The notes beneath the pieces are model-generated. The model was given only the letters and a program-made list of their open reading frames with translations. It searched no databases and was not told where the DNA came from. A program made the translations under genes and the position numbers. This document shows, piece after piece, positions 20,102 through 32,329 of a stretch of DNA of 63,727 nucleotides. How positions within the stretch are numbered: position 1 is the stretch's first letter; each line of letters opens with the position of its first letter. Source of the stretch: Basidiobolus meristosporus CBS 931.73 (Eukaryota > Basidiobolomycota > Basidiobolomycetes > Basidiobolales > Basidiobolaceae); assembly GCA_002104905.1 (NCBI GenBank), contig MCFE01000516.1:1-63727 (forward strand), read 5' to 3'.

Positions 20102-22808
20102 TCACAGCTTGAGACTGCCCAGAACCTTGGTACACACCTCACGATATTCCCAAGGGTGGCCGGTGAGACGTCGGAACTGAAGCCCATGAAGTCCTAGTAG
20201 CCATGGGATCTTCACGATTTGGATTTGGAAGCGGACTGCATTCTCGGGGTTCACGATCTCGTCGAATTCATCTTCGCTGTCGTTTCCGGTGCTGCTGGTA
20301 GGGCTGATTGGTATCTCCTCATTGGAGCTGCTCTCCGAGGTGCCCGGAACAAGAAGGGAGTTGTTGTGGTCGGAAGGCTTGGTTGTTGAACGGTCTGCTT
20401 TTACGCATTCAAAGTAGCCACGTCTCTCTCTCCACACAATTTCCAACTGGTCAAGGACCCGTATGATATCAGCTCGAATGGCCACCGGTTTCTTGGAACT
20501 GGTGGTCGATACGGAGAACAATCCTTTGAGGAACACCGGCTTAGTGTATGAATCCGCTTTACCGGAGTCCTTGCTAGATGAGGAGAGGCTCTTTTGAAGA
20601 GCTTGGGTGGGGGTTCTCGGTTCCGGGGAAGCCTCCTTCTTGAGTGGAGAAGGAGTGCTCGATAGGCGAACGAGAGGAGGTCTTGGCCTAAGTCGAGGGT
20701 TGACCGAGTCGAATTCGGCATCGTTTCTGATGCGGTTGGTTTCTCTCAAGCTTCCGCCACGTGCCACTGCATGGTTAAGCTTTTCCATTTGTTCATTCTT
20801 TTTTCTACGTTCGAGTTTGGCTCCATTTGGAAGATCGTCCGTGGCGTTGGTGCTATTCTTGGGAGTGAAGACCGATTTGCTGCGTCCGATGCCCGAACGT
20901 TGGCGCAGACTAGAGTCTGTCTCAGCCTTGGTCTCCTCATCGGAAGTAGCTTGCTTGGAGCGGCGGCTCTTTCCGGATCTTAACGCCTGGCTGAGTCTTC
21001 GGAAGACTCCCTTTTTCGTCTTCTCCGTCACCTTCTTGATGGAGTTACTCTTTTTCAATGAAAGATCATTCATCGCGTTACTGAGTGCCACATCTTCCGA
21101 GTCCGCGTCATTCCCAGCAATGTGTGCTCGAGCTGCGGCGCGTTCTGCCCGCTCGGTGTGGCTCAATCGATTGAGTTCTGCCTGTTTCTCCTGATCAGTT
21201 GTGGTAGGAGTCAGTGGGCGATCGAATTTGAGCGAGTCTGGTGTGCGACTTAGCGACTCGGTAGATGAGCTGGAGTTCGACTCCCTACCATCCCGCTCCA
21301 TCTTCTCCTTAACCAAGTAATAGATGGAAACCAAAGGGTTCAGGTATGTGTTGAGTCTATCTAGTTGTGCCGCCCTCTGGTAGGACTCGGATGAGATGAC
21401 ACTCTCCAACTGCTTGACTATCTCGGCACCATCTCCAAACTGAAATCCAGACATCTTTTTAATGATTTCGGGGTCGAGAGGAAGCTGGATCGGCACTCGA
21501 TGCGGGACATAATTCTCAGGAGGTCCGTTGTAACCCTTGACCATCCATGGGTGATGTAATACTTCCTGCAGAGTGGCACGATCAGAGGGGTTGGTGACAA
21601 GGATGCGCGACAGGAGATTCTTAGATTCTGATAGGAGTTCGGTTAGTTCAAGAGGGATAAGGACGACGGGTTGATTAAACCTACCATTGCTGAGCCATGG
21701 GGGGTACTCGACATGTCCTCGCTTGATCTTGGCGTGCAAGGCTGGCATGCTTTTGTCATCGAAGGGAACCTTGCCACATAGCAAGACGTACAGAACAATA
21801 CCGAAGCTCCATACATCGACTTCAGGCCCGATGTATGCTCGTGCATGGAGAAGCTCCGGGGCAGCGAAGTACAGGGAGCCACAGAAGGTGGACAGCTGAG
21901 ATTTGGTAGAATACACGTTCGATAAGCCAAAATCAATCAGCTTGATGCATCCGTCCGACGAAATTAAGATATTCTCAATTTTCAGGTCTGGAAAAATGCC
22001 AGATTTGGATTAGAGGCAGAATAATTGGAAGGATTTTCATGCGTCGAATCACAAACCTCTATGGACGATGGAATTACGATGGCAGTAATCTATCAATGAA
22101 GTCTATTAATAAATGGCAACTGCCAAATCGGTGAAGTCTAGATTGTGCACATACCTAAAGCAGAGCAAAGTTGGCGAGCGAATACCCTGGCATGCTTCTC
22201 ACGAAGTCTTCCATGACTAATGATGTAGTCCAGGAGCTGGCCGCCGCTAACGTATTCGAGAAATAGGTAGTAATGGTTCGTGTGTATCGACATGTCCTTC
22301 AGTTTGGCGATGTACGGATGATCGAGGAGTGACATGATTGAGGCTTCTCGGATGACTCTGGTCTCTTTGTTTTCATCGGTCGAGGTGCGATGGCGGTTTG
22401 GGTCCCGTGAAGTTCGCTTGTGGATGATCTTCACTGCTGCCTAAATGGAATTTTAGTCCCCAGTTCATTCCCACTAGATCCGAAATACGCCGTTACCTTT
22501 TCGCCCGTACTCTGGTGAATGCCCAGCTTCACCTTGCCCATGCTACCTGCACCCAGAGTTTTCGTAAGTTGATAATGGCCGACACGGCGTCTTGGCCTAG
22601 GTTGTCTCTCGCTGATAACTGGGAGCTCGGGCTCGGGTAATATATTCGATTCGACAAATGGTCGGTTTGGAAAGAACTTGGGTGCTCCATTGGGGAGACC
22701 CTTCGCGCTAGGGTTTTCAGTGATGATGGAGAGAGGTTTGTTCATGGGTTGGGTGATACCTTTACTGAGGAAAGCAGTGTCTTCGTTGATAATATGCTTG
22801 AAACCCAT
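20102..22808 (-). CDS. KIN1: KIN1/KIN2-type (MARK/PAR-1 family) Ser/Thr kinase
   Basis: A cortical kinase of the PAR-1/MARK/KIN1 family acting in polarity and exocytosis. Exons complement(20102..21627, 21685..21987, 22057..22089, 22155..22440, 22497..22808), 819 aa. Seen: LGAGSMGKVKL (glycine loop), AAVKIIHK (catalytic Lys), EYVSGGQLLDYIISHG, HRDLKIEN, DFGLSNVYS, TFCGSLYFAAPELL (activation loop with the Thr phosphosite), DVWSFGIVLYVLLCGKVPF, then after the kinase domain HPWMVKG. The middle 300 residues are basic and Ser-rich. The C terminus (IIRVLDQLEIVWRERRGYFECV, and FQIQIVKIPWLLGLHGLQF) is a KA1 membrane-binding domain. Length is shorter than yeast Kin1 but domain order is canonical. A 33-nt micro-exon encodes part of the catalytic loop. 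Confidence 0.94.
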
Positions 22809-24026
22809 TAATCGGTTTCAACAGTTGCAAGGTGGCACTAGGGACCACAAACGGAAGAGGATTTGGGGGTGATAACTAGTCTAGTCTACACTGTAGAGGG
22901 ATTCAATCGCTCTACTTGAATATACGCACGATAGGGAAGGGGTGGTGAATCAGTAATGCTCCAGGGCTGCGAAGGTTGTGCGAAAATTTCGGAGCACTAA
23001 GCAGGGAAAAGGAAACTTGGGAGTCCCTTGTGGAATTATATAGCAGTCGTGATCAATACGGACCAGATCCAGGATTATCAGGATCTTAATATATGGCCGA
23101 TTCTAAGATTGGCTTGATTCCTTCGACTGTCCCAAGATAAACTTAAAGTAGTAATGGGTATTTTTATACATCGGGACATCCATTTAGCATACAACTCTCG
23201 TGATCCAATGGCAGCGGCGGTAACGAACTAGGGTGTCGTAGCAACAAACCAGCGCCCAGAATCCAAGGACAGGGTCTCTGATTGGCTCAAGAGTCAAGGG
23301 GAGAAACATGTGTTGTCGCCGAGTGTTTCGCATCCCTAGATTAAGGTTTGATTTGACGTCACCGCAACATAGAAATGCACACCGCTACTTGTGATCTTCG
23401 TAGGATTTTGGCAATGCAGGTGAGGGGGCCCGCTTAAGACTGATATTGTGGATTAGAGAGACCTGCCGGATGGGAGCAGAATCACTCTCGTAGCGATAAT
23501 GATACGATACACGATCATCCTATACGTCTAATTTCACCCATATGACTAAGGCTGGATTTTCCAATCCGCCAAATCAACATTGTTGACAAGTCCCATGTAA
23601 CGTAGCACCGCAGGATTCCCGATCGAGTCATGGTTCGACAGTAGCATTCAGCATCTATATGAGGACATGGTGATTACCAAGTTCGTTACCTTGGCATCCT
23701 GCTGCCAATCGTGACTGGCATCTCATCTATCTAAAATTAACCACAGTAGCAGGGTGTAAGGGTATTTAACTATTTTTATCACGCGTAAGGGTAGGTGTGG
23801 CTAGTTTCAAACGAATTTGGGTCAATTTGGCAAGAGATTCATGGTTCTGCGTGGGCGGATTTCTGAGCCGCCTAAAAAATATAGATACAGATACATATTT
23901 GGTATACGGGTTGGTGGGGGGGGGGCAGGCGTTGTTGCTCACGAGCATCCACCATGGCTCGCCAGACCCTCGGAAAAATGGGCTTATTCCTTTTATTGTC
24001 AATCCTGATCTTCTTTCCATAGTGGA
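22809..24026. other. Long intergenic region
   Basis: 1.2 kb between the KIN1 start and the zinc-finger gene stop. It should contain the KIN1 promoter and the 3' UTR of the C2H2 gene. There is a homopolymeric G run at about 23917-23926. Short ORFs on both strands lack any family resemblance. Confidence 0.5.
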
Positions 24027-25122
24027 CTACTCAGTGCCAGAGAGTACATGGGAATGCTTACTCTTAACATGGTTCGTCAGGGTATCTGAGCGGTAAAACC
24101 CCTGCGCACAATGGGTGCATGGATACGGGTTTTCCCCGGTGTGTCTGCGGATGTGCCGTTCCATATCATGCTTGAATTTGAATGTGCTCGAGCACAGAAT
24201 ACAAAGAAATTCTCGGAGTTGGGAGTGGGTCTTGCTGTGACTCGCTAAGGCGGAGGGCCTATCGAATGCTTTTCCGCATTCAATACATACCATTCCTTTA
24301 TCTCTCCATCGTTTCTCTCTTTTGATCGCCCTTCTGCCTGGCCCCTCGCTTGTATCTCTCTGCACATATTTAATATACTTTTGGTGGACCATCTGTACGG
24401 GTGGTATGTGGGGATTGGGTAAAGGTTGAGAGTAATGCTCGGAAAGTATCATTCGATAGATAGCAAGTAGCCTAGGGGATCGAATGCCGTATACCAGCAA
24501 ATCCTCCAGGAGCGAGATACTAAGGGTAACATCCTTGTCGTAGAGTTTGCTGATTACCATTAAAAGTGTTGCCTCTACCTGGACCTCATGGATAGCCTCC
24601 CCGTTTACAACAGGAGCCACCGTAGTTTTCTGAGCAGTGGGATACTCCGTAGCCGAATCGTGTGGAGTCCAGATATCAGGACAATTCAAAATAAGCGAGT
24701 TAGAAGTTAAAGAACAATTCCTCATTTGCTGATAGTATGTTTCCCGATGGTGAGATAGTATACCGTTGGGTAGTGGCATGCCCATAGCGCCCATGACGCC
24801 CAAAACCGCCCAGGTATTTATAGTCGATGATTTCCAACTGCTCGTACACCAGGTCTATACGGTGGCTAAGTAAAGACTCGTATTCTTTGTAGACTGTGTC
24901 AGAAACGAAGACCAATGGAGAGAATGCGGTTATCACTAGTCTTGAGGTGGCACTACTCTCTACTCTATACGTCATTCTTGATCCATCCAGTAGAGCTGAT
25001 CCGTAGTCGACTAGCATCGACACGCCGTGTAATGATGAAGAAAAACGCACACTATGACTAGTGTATCCAAGACGACATCCATGTAGCATTGATGTATTAA
25101 CACAATCATCCAAACTAGTCAT
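24027..25122 (-). CDS. C2H2 zinc-finger protein (exon structure unresolved)
   Basis: Two overlapping frames: an upstream piece from the ATG at 25122 (140 codons to about 24700) and a downstream piece to the TGA at 24027. The downstream part holds three C2H2 fingers: CIECGKAFDRPSALASHSKTH, CILCSSTFKFKHDMERHIRRH with the linker TGENPY, and CTHCAQGFYRSDTLTNHVKSKH, preceded by a basic stretch (RRAIKREKRWRD). This is a sequence-specific DNA-binding protein, probably a transcription factor. One intron must join the two frames around 24720-24860, and I could not choose its borders; a GTGTAC donor near 24848 with a CAG acceptor near 24729 keeps frame. Two separate genes, or a frameshift, are alternatives. 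Confidence 0.65.
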
Positions 25123-27090
25123 CCCGCCATGGTAGCTTGGCTGTTCACGGACTTAAACATCGTGGTGGCAGAGGGTGATTAAAGCTACCATTAGCAGGAT
25201 TGCCTTCCAATATGGTTCTACATGGAACAATGGGTCTAGTTGAATCACTAAAAGATGCAGCATTTCCAGTAACAACAATTGTCTAGTCGTTTCCCTCGGC
25301 CCAATAACCTACTTTTGGCCAGACATTCTCCGTAGTAGTGTGGCTTCATTGGATTTTCGTTGGCATCAATGGATCCTAGGTTGTATCTATTTAATTCACG
25401 AGCCTGGTGTAGTCTGTCACCTACATCTTTGTTTCTATCATATTTCAACTTCACACACCCCATATCTCCGCTACTCTATAAATCTAGGATAAGGGCTTCA
25501 TGATAATACATCCAACTTCGCAAGACCATTTGCACCTCGAGTTTGTGGCTTTCGTCGAAATGTCGAGACAATGTTCTCTATACCCAACCTGATAGAGTAA
25601 GCTCCTAACTTTGAGGAGGGGAGCTCTGTAAATATTGACCATCAGGTAGAGTTAAACTTGTGACCCCACAATTGATAAGTTGACTGAAACGGGTGGCCCA
25701 GAGCTGCTTGTATACATTATGGAGATGACTCTTTAGTGTGTCTACTGCCATATTCCTCTCAAGTAGGCGATTACGGACAGGTGCGCGATCAAAGTACTCG
25801 AAATGCATTCGTTAGATATTGTTCGAGCCTTCAGCTGTGCTCCATCAATCGTAAATGAAAGGTGCGAAGTGTAAATGAAATCTTGTACTGAACTTAACCT
25901 CTGGACAGTATCTGCACCAGCTGAACATCGATATTGCAGAGTGAATAGGGTAATGGTCCATATCAGGAGAATTCTACGAAATAGAAGCTTGATTTGTATC
26001 CCATGTACGCAATAGAAAATAGTTCAACAATGCCAATAATCGGAACCTGAACGTCAAACAGCAGTCTGATTTCGACACACCATGGAGAAGGTACTACCAA
26101 ACATCAAGCTTAGATGTGCAACACAATCCAGAACCTTAATCGTGGTTTGGTCAACAGTGCAGATTCTTGATTTGTAGATATGAAATCAATGCGTATCTTT
26201 GTTTACACTTGGTGAACCACACAACATTCACATACCCCTGAATCCGTTTATGTTACCAATCAGATATGGAAATGCTGACTAAATGGAGATTCGAAATTAC
26301 GTGTATTCTGACAAAAATTCAGTTACCAAAACACGCGCATTGCTCCGGAAATTCCAAAAACTTTAATACAGCTTAGATCAGTTGTTATGGTAATGCGGTT
26401 GAATACTATACTCAATAAGACCCTTGTCACACCTTCGAATTTCCACGGACCAAGCTGTGGTGATCAGGTGGCTTGCGTGAATGCTGCTCGGCTCCAACTA
26501 ACCAGTTTTCGATTCAAATAGCCGACTTTGGGCCCGTATCAGTGAGGCTTCATTGGATACTAACTTCCATCCTGGTCTCTTAATTCAATCTATGTTTTCG
26601 TTACGTCCCACTTCATGCACGATTCACATGAAAGGGTGAAGGCTTCATATCTGTATCTTGAGCTGGATATCTCCACATTACTTTGTACACCCACCCTAGT
26701 GGAGTAAAGAAACGAGTCTTTTGACAGAGTGGATCAGCTGACCGGGTAGAGTACTGTATAATGCGCTTTGGCGATTGTTTCCTTAATCGAATCTAAACTC
26801 TGGAGAACATACGATTTATATAAAAAAGGAAACGTCAAACAGGAATCAAGGCATTTAGAACACACAATTCGCAACCATTTTTGTGGTTTTGTCAACAGTG
26901 CAGACGTCTGGAGTGATACCAAATACAATTGATATCATCGTAGCGTTTACATCCGTCTCTGAAGCGGAATGTAGACTTGTTAAACGAGGGACAAATATTG
27001 ATGGATACCAAGTGGCTTCAAGTATCTCGAAAAAGTTTTCTTCATTAAACAATCTGCTGTGTCGATAGAGGTGTGAGGGTATTACGCAGT
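25123..27090. other. Low-information region with short ORFs
   Basis: About 2 kb with no gene I can support. Minus-strand ORFs at 25605-25808 (67 aa, starting MHFEYFDRAPVRNRLLERN) and 25248-25463 (71 aa) have ATG starts and could be exons of one small gene, but no family is recognised. Short segments near 26130 and 26885 share wording (TGGTTTTGTCAACAGTGCAGA-like), suggesting decayed duplicates similar to the spacers of the downstream array. Confidence 0.35.
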
Positions 27091-27094
27091 GTAA

Positions 27095-27830
27095 GTCGCT
27101 CACCAAGAATTGCGTATGATGCAATCATTAGAAGGGTATTGTGAGCAACTGGATCGCCTGTCTCGAAACATTTGGCCGTAACATTGGCCACAGCCTCCTA
27201 TTTCATCCAGCCCAATATTTTACATGACTCCTTGGTGATTTTTTGGCGAAACAGACCATTAATTGGGGAATAGATGTTTCTGGCAGCCGGAGCAAAGAAA
27301 GGATTCTTGGTTGGGAGGTAGAGTTCCTCGGGGATGTATGGTTCGACGGCTTCCCTAAGAATTCACTTTTCTACCAGGCTGCCTGTTTCATTGGGACGGA
27401 GCTTGACTGAGCTTTGGTGATCTGAAAGTTAGTATTAGTGCTGTGAGGCTCTATGGTGGAAGAACTCCACTTACGATGGAAGACCGTTCACATATTCAGT
27501 CAAGAAATGGTCAAGGAACGGAGTCCGAGCCTCAATTGAGCGTGCCATCTCACTACGATCACCCAAGAAGTTACAAAGACCATCGTGCAAAATCGGCATG
27601 TTCTCAGAATACTAATGGCCTAGTTAGAATGTGGCCCAATATACCAAATCCTTTTGAACACTCTACCAGAGCTGCATGTAGTGGGGGCCATTTGCACCAC
27701 TTAAAAAACCAGATGCGAGGGATAGTGGTAGGTCAGGGACCTCAGTGCGCTTTAAAAAGGAGTCTGGCCTTAGTGGACATGGGTTGTTGATCACCTTCCA
27801 AGTTGATGATTGATAAATCTTCTACTTGGC
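27095..27830 (-). pseudogene. Asparagine-synthase relic A (internally deleted)
   Basis: A decayed copy of the tandem family. Plus-strand wording of exon 8 (about 27095-27415), exon 7 (about 27470-27610) and the 3' end of exon 6 (about 27660-27775) is clear, but the reading frames are broken and internal exons 5 to 3 are missing. It then passes straight into an exon-2 remnant (about 27785-27830, the glutaminase-domain QQPISN/IIDL region). There is no start exon with a usable ATG. Confidence 0.75.
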
Positions 27831-27839
27831 ATATACTAC

Positions 27840-28520
27840 GGTGGGCTTGTCTTCCCAAAGGCATCAATTTCATCAAAATAGATCCGGAAGATGTCACTTG
27901 TGATTCATCACCAAACGTTGGATGGGCTAGTTTGTAATCTCGCTGGCTTAGTAAAACTTTTCGAATCACAGCACATTGCTCCCAATCATGTTAGAATGGG
28001 ATATAAAAAACCCACTTTACTGAGCTCATTAACATGGATTTGTAATGAAGGGATAACGGTGGCTGGTTAGAAGAAGGATTGGGATGGAATGATGGAAACC
28101 ACAATGTAGTATTCACCAGGAAAGGTCGGTATAATAAACTGTGAGCTCTAGGCCAGAGGTAAGCAAATCCAGAGTAAGTTAAGGTGCTATAGAACTGTCA
28201 GTGCCATGTTTTGAGTAAATACAACTATATGGTATTGTAAATAATTATGTTGCAGACTTGATCCAGGTTAGATATATATCCACATACATGATTCCAGCAG
28301 TGGGAATTACCAATATATATGTTCTATGTGTAGTCACTAGTAAGAGCCTAGGTGTGATTGTCGATTCTGTTACGTTCTCCTTCATTCACTACATATTTAG
28401 TATTGACTTCACAATGCTATCTACCGCTTCTTGCAAACCAAGATCTAAGAGTTTTTGTAACAATTGGAATAATTTTAATGATGAATACTATGCACCGCAG
28501 GATGCACTCCATAACATAAA
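27840..28520. other. Spacer of the asparagine-synthase array
   Basis: About 700 bp without a supported gene. AT-rich, with short ORFs only. Confidence 0.4.
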
Positions 28521-28527
28521 AACCGTA

Positions 28528-30971
28528 CTACAAAGCTGTATTACAGAAAGTGGTGTAAGTAGGTACCTGGAACTTCTCACCAAGAATCACATATGAAGTA
28601 AGCACCAGAAGGGAGTTGTGGATGACTTGATCACCAGTCTCGAAGTACTGAGACATAATGTCTGCCACACCCTCCCACTTTAACCAGCCTAATGCCTCAC
28701 ATGACTCCTTGGTTAATTTCTGGCGGAAGAGTTCGCTCACTGGCGAATAGTTGTTTCTCGCAGCTGGCGCGAAGAAAGGATGCTTGGTTCGGAGGTAGAG
28801 CTCCTCGGTGATGTATGGCTTGACAGCCTCGCGAAGAATCCACTTTTCTACCAGCTCACCTGTCTTGCTAAGTCGAAACTTGAACTGAGACTGTTGTGAT
28901 TCAGTGGGTTAGTGCTGATGTTGAGAGGCATGATGAGTGGAGTAGTCACACTTACGGTGGAAGACCGTTCACATATTCAGTTAAGAAGTGATCAAGGAAT
29001 GGTGTTCTAGCTTCAATGGAGTGAGCCATCTCGCCACGGTCACCCAGAAAGTTGCAAAGGCCATTGGGCAAAATCGTCTTGTTCTCACAATACTAGTGAC
29101 TTGGTCAGAATACAGACTGGGATACAAAATCATCTTGAGCAACCTACCAGAGCTGAATGTAATGGATGCCAGTTGTGGGCGATTTTCCGTCTTGCTTCAC
29201 CGCTTAAACCGGAAGCAATGGCTAATGAAGGATCAGGAACCCCAGTCCTTTGTAGGGCGGAGTCGGTGTATACCTCCTTGTTCACATATAGGAACTTGCC
29301 TATCAGCTGAGGAGTAACTATCCCATTGAGCATACGTTTGGGTATTGGACTGTCATCTATTTCAACTTTGCCTGCCAATGATCCATAAGCCTTCAACTGC
29401 GCATTTGACTCGTGATAATTTAGAAGATCTGCTCTGTCTTTTTCGGACAAAGTCGGGAATGAGGCAGCAAGATCCGGTTCCAGCAAATAATCTGGTTCAA
29501 AGAATTTGTAACCCGCAAAATGCTCGTCGGATCCTTCTCCGGTGAGCACCACCTAGCCAACATCATATCAGTATCGTAACGGCTACCAAATAATCAACCG
29601 ATGCTGATACCTTGTAACCCGCATCCCGCACAAACTTCGAGAGTAGGAACTTGCTTACACCATTCAGATTAGCAACTGGCATCTCAAAGTGCCAGATAGC
29701 ATCCGAGAAGGCCTCCGCAACCAATTCGTCCGTGATCTCAAGTTTATCAAAGATTGCGTCACAGAATTCGGCTGTTCTTTCGGCGACTGGTCCTTCGTCC
29801 AAATGATTGCCCTCTGGAAATATCCATTCCGTCAGTATTACTGTCTTGACCCCTCTCTTAGCGGCGTGCAGGACTACTTACCTGGGAATGAGATGGTGAA
29901 TGCACGAATCTGAGCACTTGGATCCTTTTCCCGAAGGATCTTGGTGGCAATACCAGCGATGCAAGAACTATCGACCCCTCCACTCAGGTAGATACCAACT
30001 GGTACATCAGATCTCAATCGCTGTCTGACCGCCTCCACCAGGCGAGATCTAACCCCTTCAATCATTTCTTCAATGGATCTTGGGTCTTTCACACGCTTGT
30101 CAGGATAGTCGGCATCCCAGTATCTTTCTACGCGGAAAGTTCCAGACAGAGTAGTTGTAATATAATGACCTGGGGGGATCTTCGATTCACACAGGAATTT
30201 GAGGGATTTACAAGCAAATATCAGTCAATGTTGGAGAAATTACCTTGGATATACCGGCAAATGGTGTTCTCATATCTGTTATTGGCCCGCCTTGGACAAT
30301 GGAATCAATATCCCAGGCCATCTTCAGGCCGAGCGGGGGGAAGGCTTTGATCTCACTCGCAATGTAAAGTCGGCCATCTTTGTTCGCGTAGTACAGTGGC
30401 TTGATACCAAATCGATCTCTTGCGGCCAGGAAAATGCTCCGCTTTGTATCCCATAAACACAAAGCAAACTCCCCACGAAGGTGCTCCAAGAATGAGTATC
30501 CATACTCTTCATATCTGTAAGTAATGGAGTGAGCCCTCTTAGTGACAAGTGGTATGGTAATAATGTGCGGAAGTAACATACAAATGTAAAGCGATCTCGC
30601 TATCACTGGAGGTTTTGAATGTGTGACCAGCAGCAATCAGCTCCTCTCTGATCCGCTCGAAGTCGTAGAACTCTCCATTGACAATGATGTGAATGGTGTT
30701 GGTCTTATTGGAGATGGGCTGTTGGCCACCATCCAAGTCGATGATTGACAAACGGGTGTGGCCCAAGCCTTCAGGTGAAAGTATGAGTGAGCACAGTCGA
30801 TTGAGATGGAAGAATTATACACCTACCAACGCGGTTTGATGGATCAATGTATCTTCCGTTGGAGTCAGGTCCCCTGTGTAGGATGGAATGAAGTGAGGCA
30901 TCCAACTGAGCCTCAGTGATAGGCACCAATTGGCAGCTGTCGCAGTCAACATAAGCTACAATTCCGCACAT
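28528..30971 (-). CDS. Asparagine-synthase-type amidotransferase, copy 1
   Basis: A glutamine-dependent AsnB-type synthetase: an N-terminal class II glutaminase releases ammonia, and a C-terminal PP-loop domain adenylates a carboxylate and forms an amide. Exons complement(28528..28867 or 28890, 28956..29092, 29148..29552, 29611..29813, 29882..30179, 30244..30514, 30582..30768, 30827..30971). Seen: nucleophile Cys2 ([13 protein letters not shown]), [43 protein letters not shown], the PP-loop YLSGGVDSS near residue 267, [13 protein letters not shown] and the C-terminal RTPFLDHFL. The ancestral acceptor at 28891 leaves exon 8 two bases out of frame; a TTAG acceptor ending at 28868 restores it, losing about eight residues (661 aa). 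Asparagine is the family product; an alternative amide product cannot be excluded. Confidence 0.82.
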
Positions 30972-31020
30972 TCTTAGAGATTCAAGAGAAGTGAATATAC
31001 AGCCAAGAGGTCTGGTCTCA

Positions 31021-31026
31021 TTTATA
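31021..31026 (-). promoter_or_regulatory. TATA box of copy 1
   Basis: TATAAA on the minus strand about 50 bp before the ATG, at the position shared by the paralogues. Confidence 0.6.
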
Positions 31027-32329
31027 GAGCCCGATCTCATCTGGATTCTAGTGAGGTTATCCTGATTCTTCTAACCGGCTAAATGATTGCCTTTCCGGCC
31101 TCGCATTCTGCTGTCGAAGCAAGAATATAGGGAAAATTTACTATCTCTTTCCCCGAATCCCGGTATTCGCAACGATCTTACCACACATGCCGGAGAAATT
31201 GGAAAAGCCGATTCTGGGGAAACAAGTAACTATTAATACTTCTAGTGTTGGAAGGTCCGATCTGGCATCCCATCACAATGATCAAGATGGCTCATTTAGT
31301 ATACTTGGTAGACTGTGAATGTGTCACCAGCCATGCCCTTGAATCCATTATTATGTACGACCTTCGTAGTCCTCATTTTTCCGCCTCAGTTCCAAATAAT
31401 CCATACCTCGTACCTATAAACCAAACGCAAATCCCATTATCTCAACTACATCATCTTACAATGGAAGAGTATGTAAGTGTCTTTAAATTCGATAGCATCC
31501 TTTGCCGTTGAAATGATCATTTCTCGTCCTCCTTACAGCAACGTGCCAAATCCTTATAGTCCAGAATTACGGGTCTTCAAGATTTCCTGTTCTCATTAGC
31601 CAATCACTCACATAGGTGTTTCCCTATCCATAAAAAATTCCCAGTGACGAGGGAGGTGGCTTTAGGATATAATATGGTGTGGGTTACGCCTCGCGCCACC
31701 TGCTTTCGACCTGCATATTTAGGATAAACCTGCGATACGTACACCCTTGGGAAACTTACTCTGACACTCCAGAGCCAATATGGCAATTTAGGATGACGAT
31801 CAATAACGGGGCCTAAATTAGGAAATTCCAGTGGTGGTTGGTGTTACAGGCAGCGAATGGAATGATGGTGAGGCAAGAATGAGAGATGAGATGTGGGGAA
31901 GACAATGCCGAAGTGGGTTATGTTACCAGGTAGAGATCTTCGGTAATGTATGATTTGACAACCCTCCAAAGAGTACCTTTTCTACAAGCTTTAGACTGGG
32001 TGATAGCCCATATACCTCGGTTTGTATACCATCCCAGCACGTCGACTGTTGGATAGTGAGCAGCCCGAGGAGTCAGACTAGGTACTTCTCTCGATAAAGA
32101 GTTCCCGAGGGTAACGTCCTCATGCTAGATTTGCCATTCTCGTTTTCGGTGTCACCCTCTACATGATTTTCGTAGTCAGTTGCTCTCTACATGGAGGTTC
32201 GATATGGGTGGTCATTCTGCCAAATCTATCCACTTTAGGATACCAACTCGCTTATCCAAAATTTTAATACGGCTTGGACCAGTTGTGATAAGAATGATGT
32301 GGGAATATTTCGTGAGAGTGCCTGTAATT
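31027..32329. other. Spacer with upstream element and exon-8 scrap
   Basis: Contains the CCGGAGAAA...AGCCGA element at 31190-31212, and at about 31930-32000 a decayed stretch matching exon 8 (the GTAGAG-TCTTCGGTAATGTATG region encoding the EELYL segment). No open gene. Confidence 0.55.

Noticed and set aside
20607-21194. 195-codon plus-strand ORF opposite KIN1
   Set aside because: Leucine/serine-rich shadow of the low-complexity linker of KIN1.
28258-28596. 112-codon plus-strand ORF
   Set aside because: Overlaps the 3' end of copy 1 on the opposite strand and has no recognisable content.
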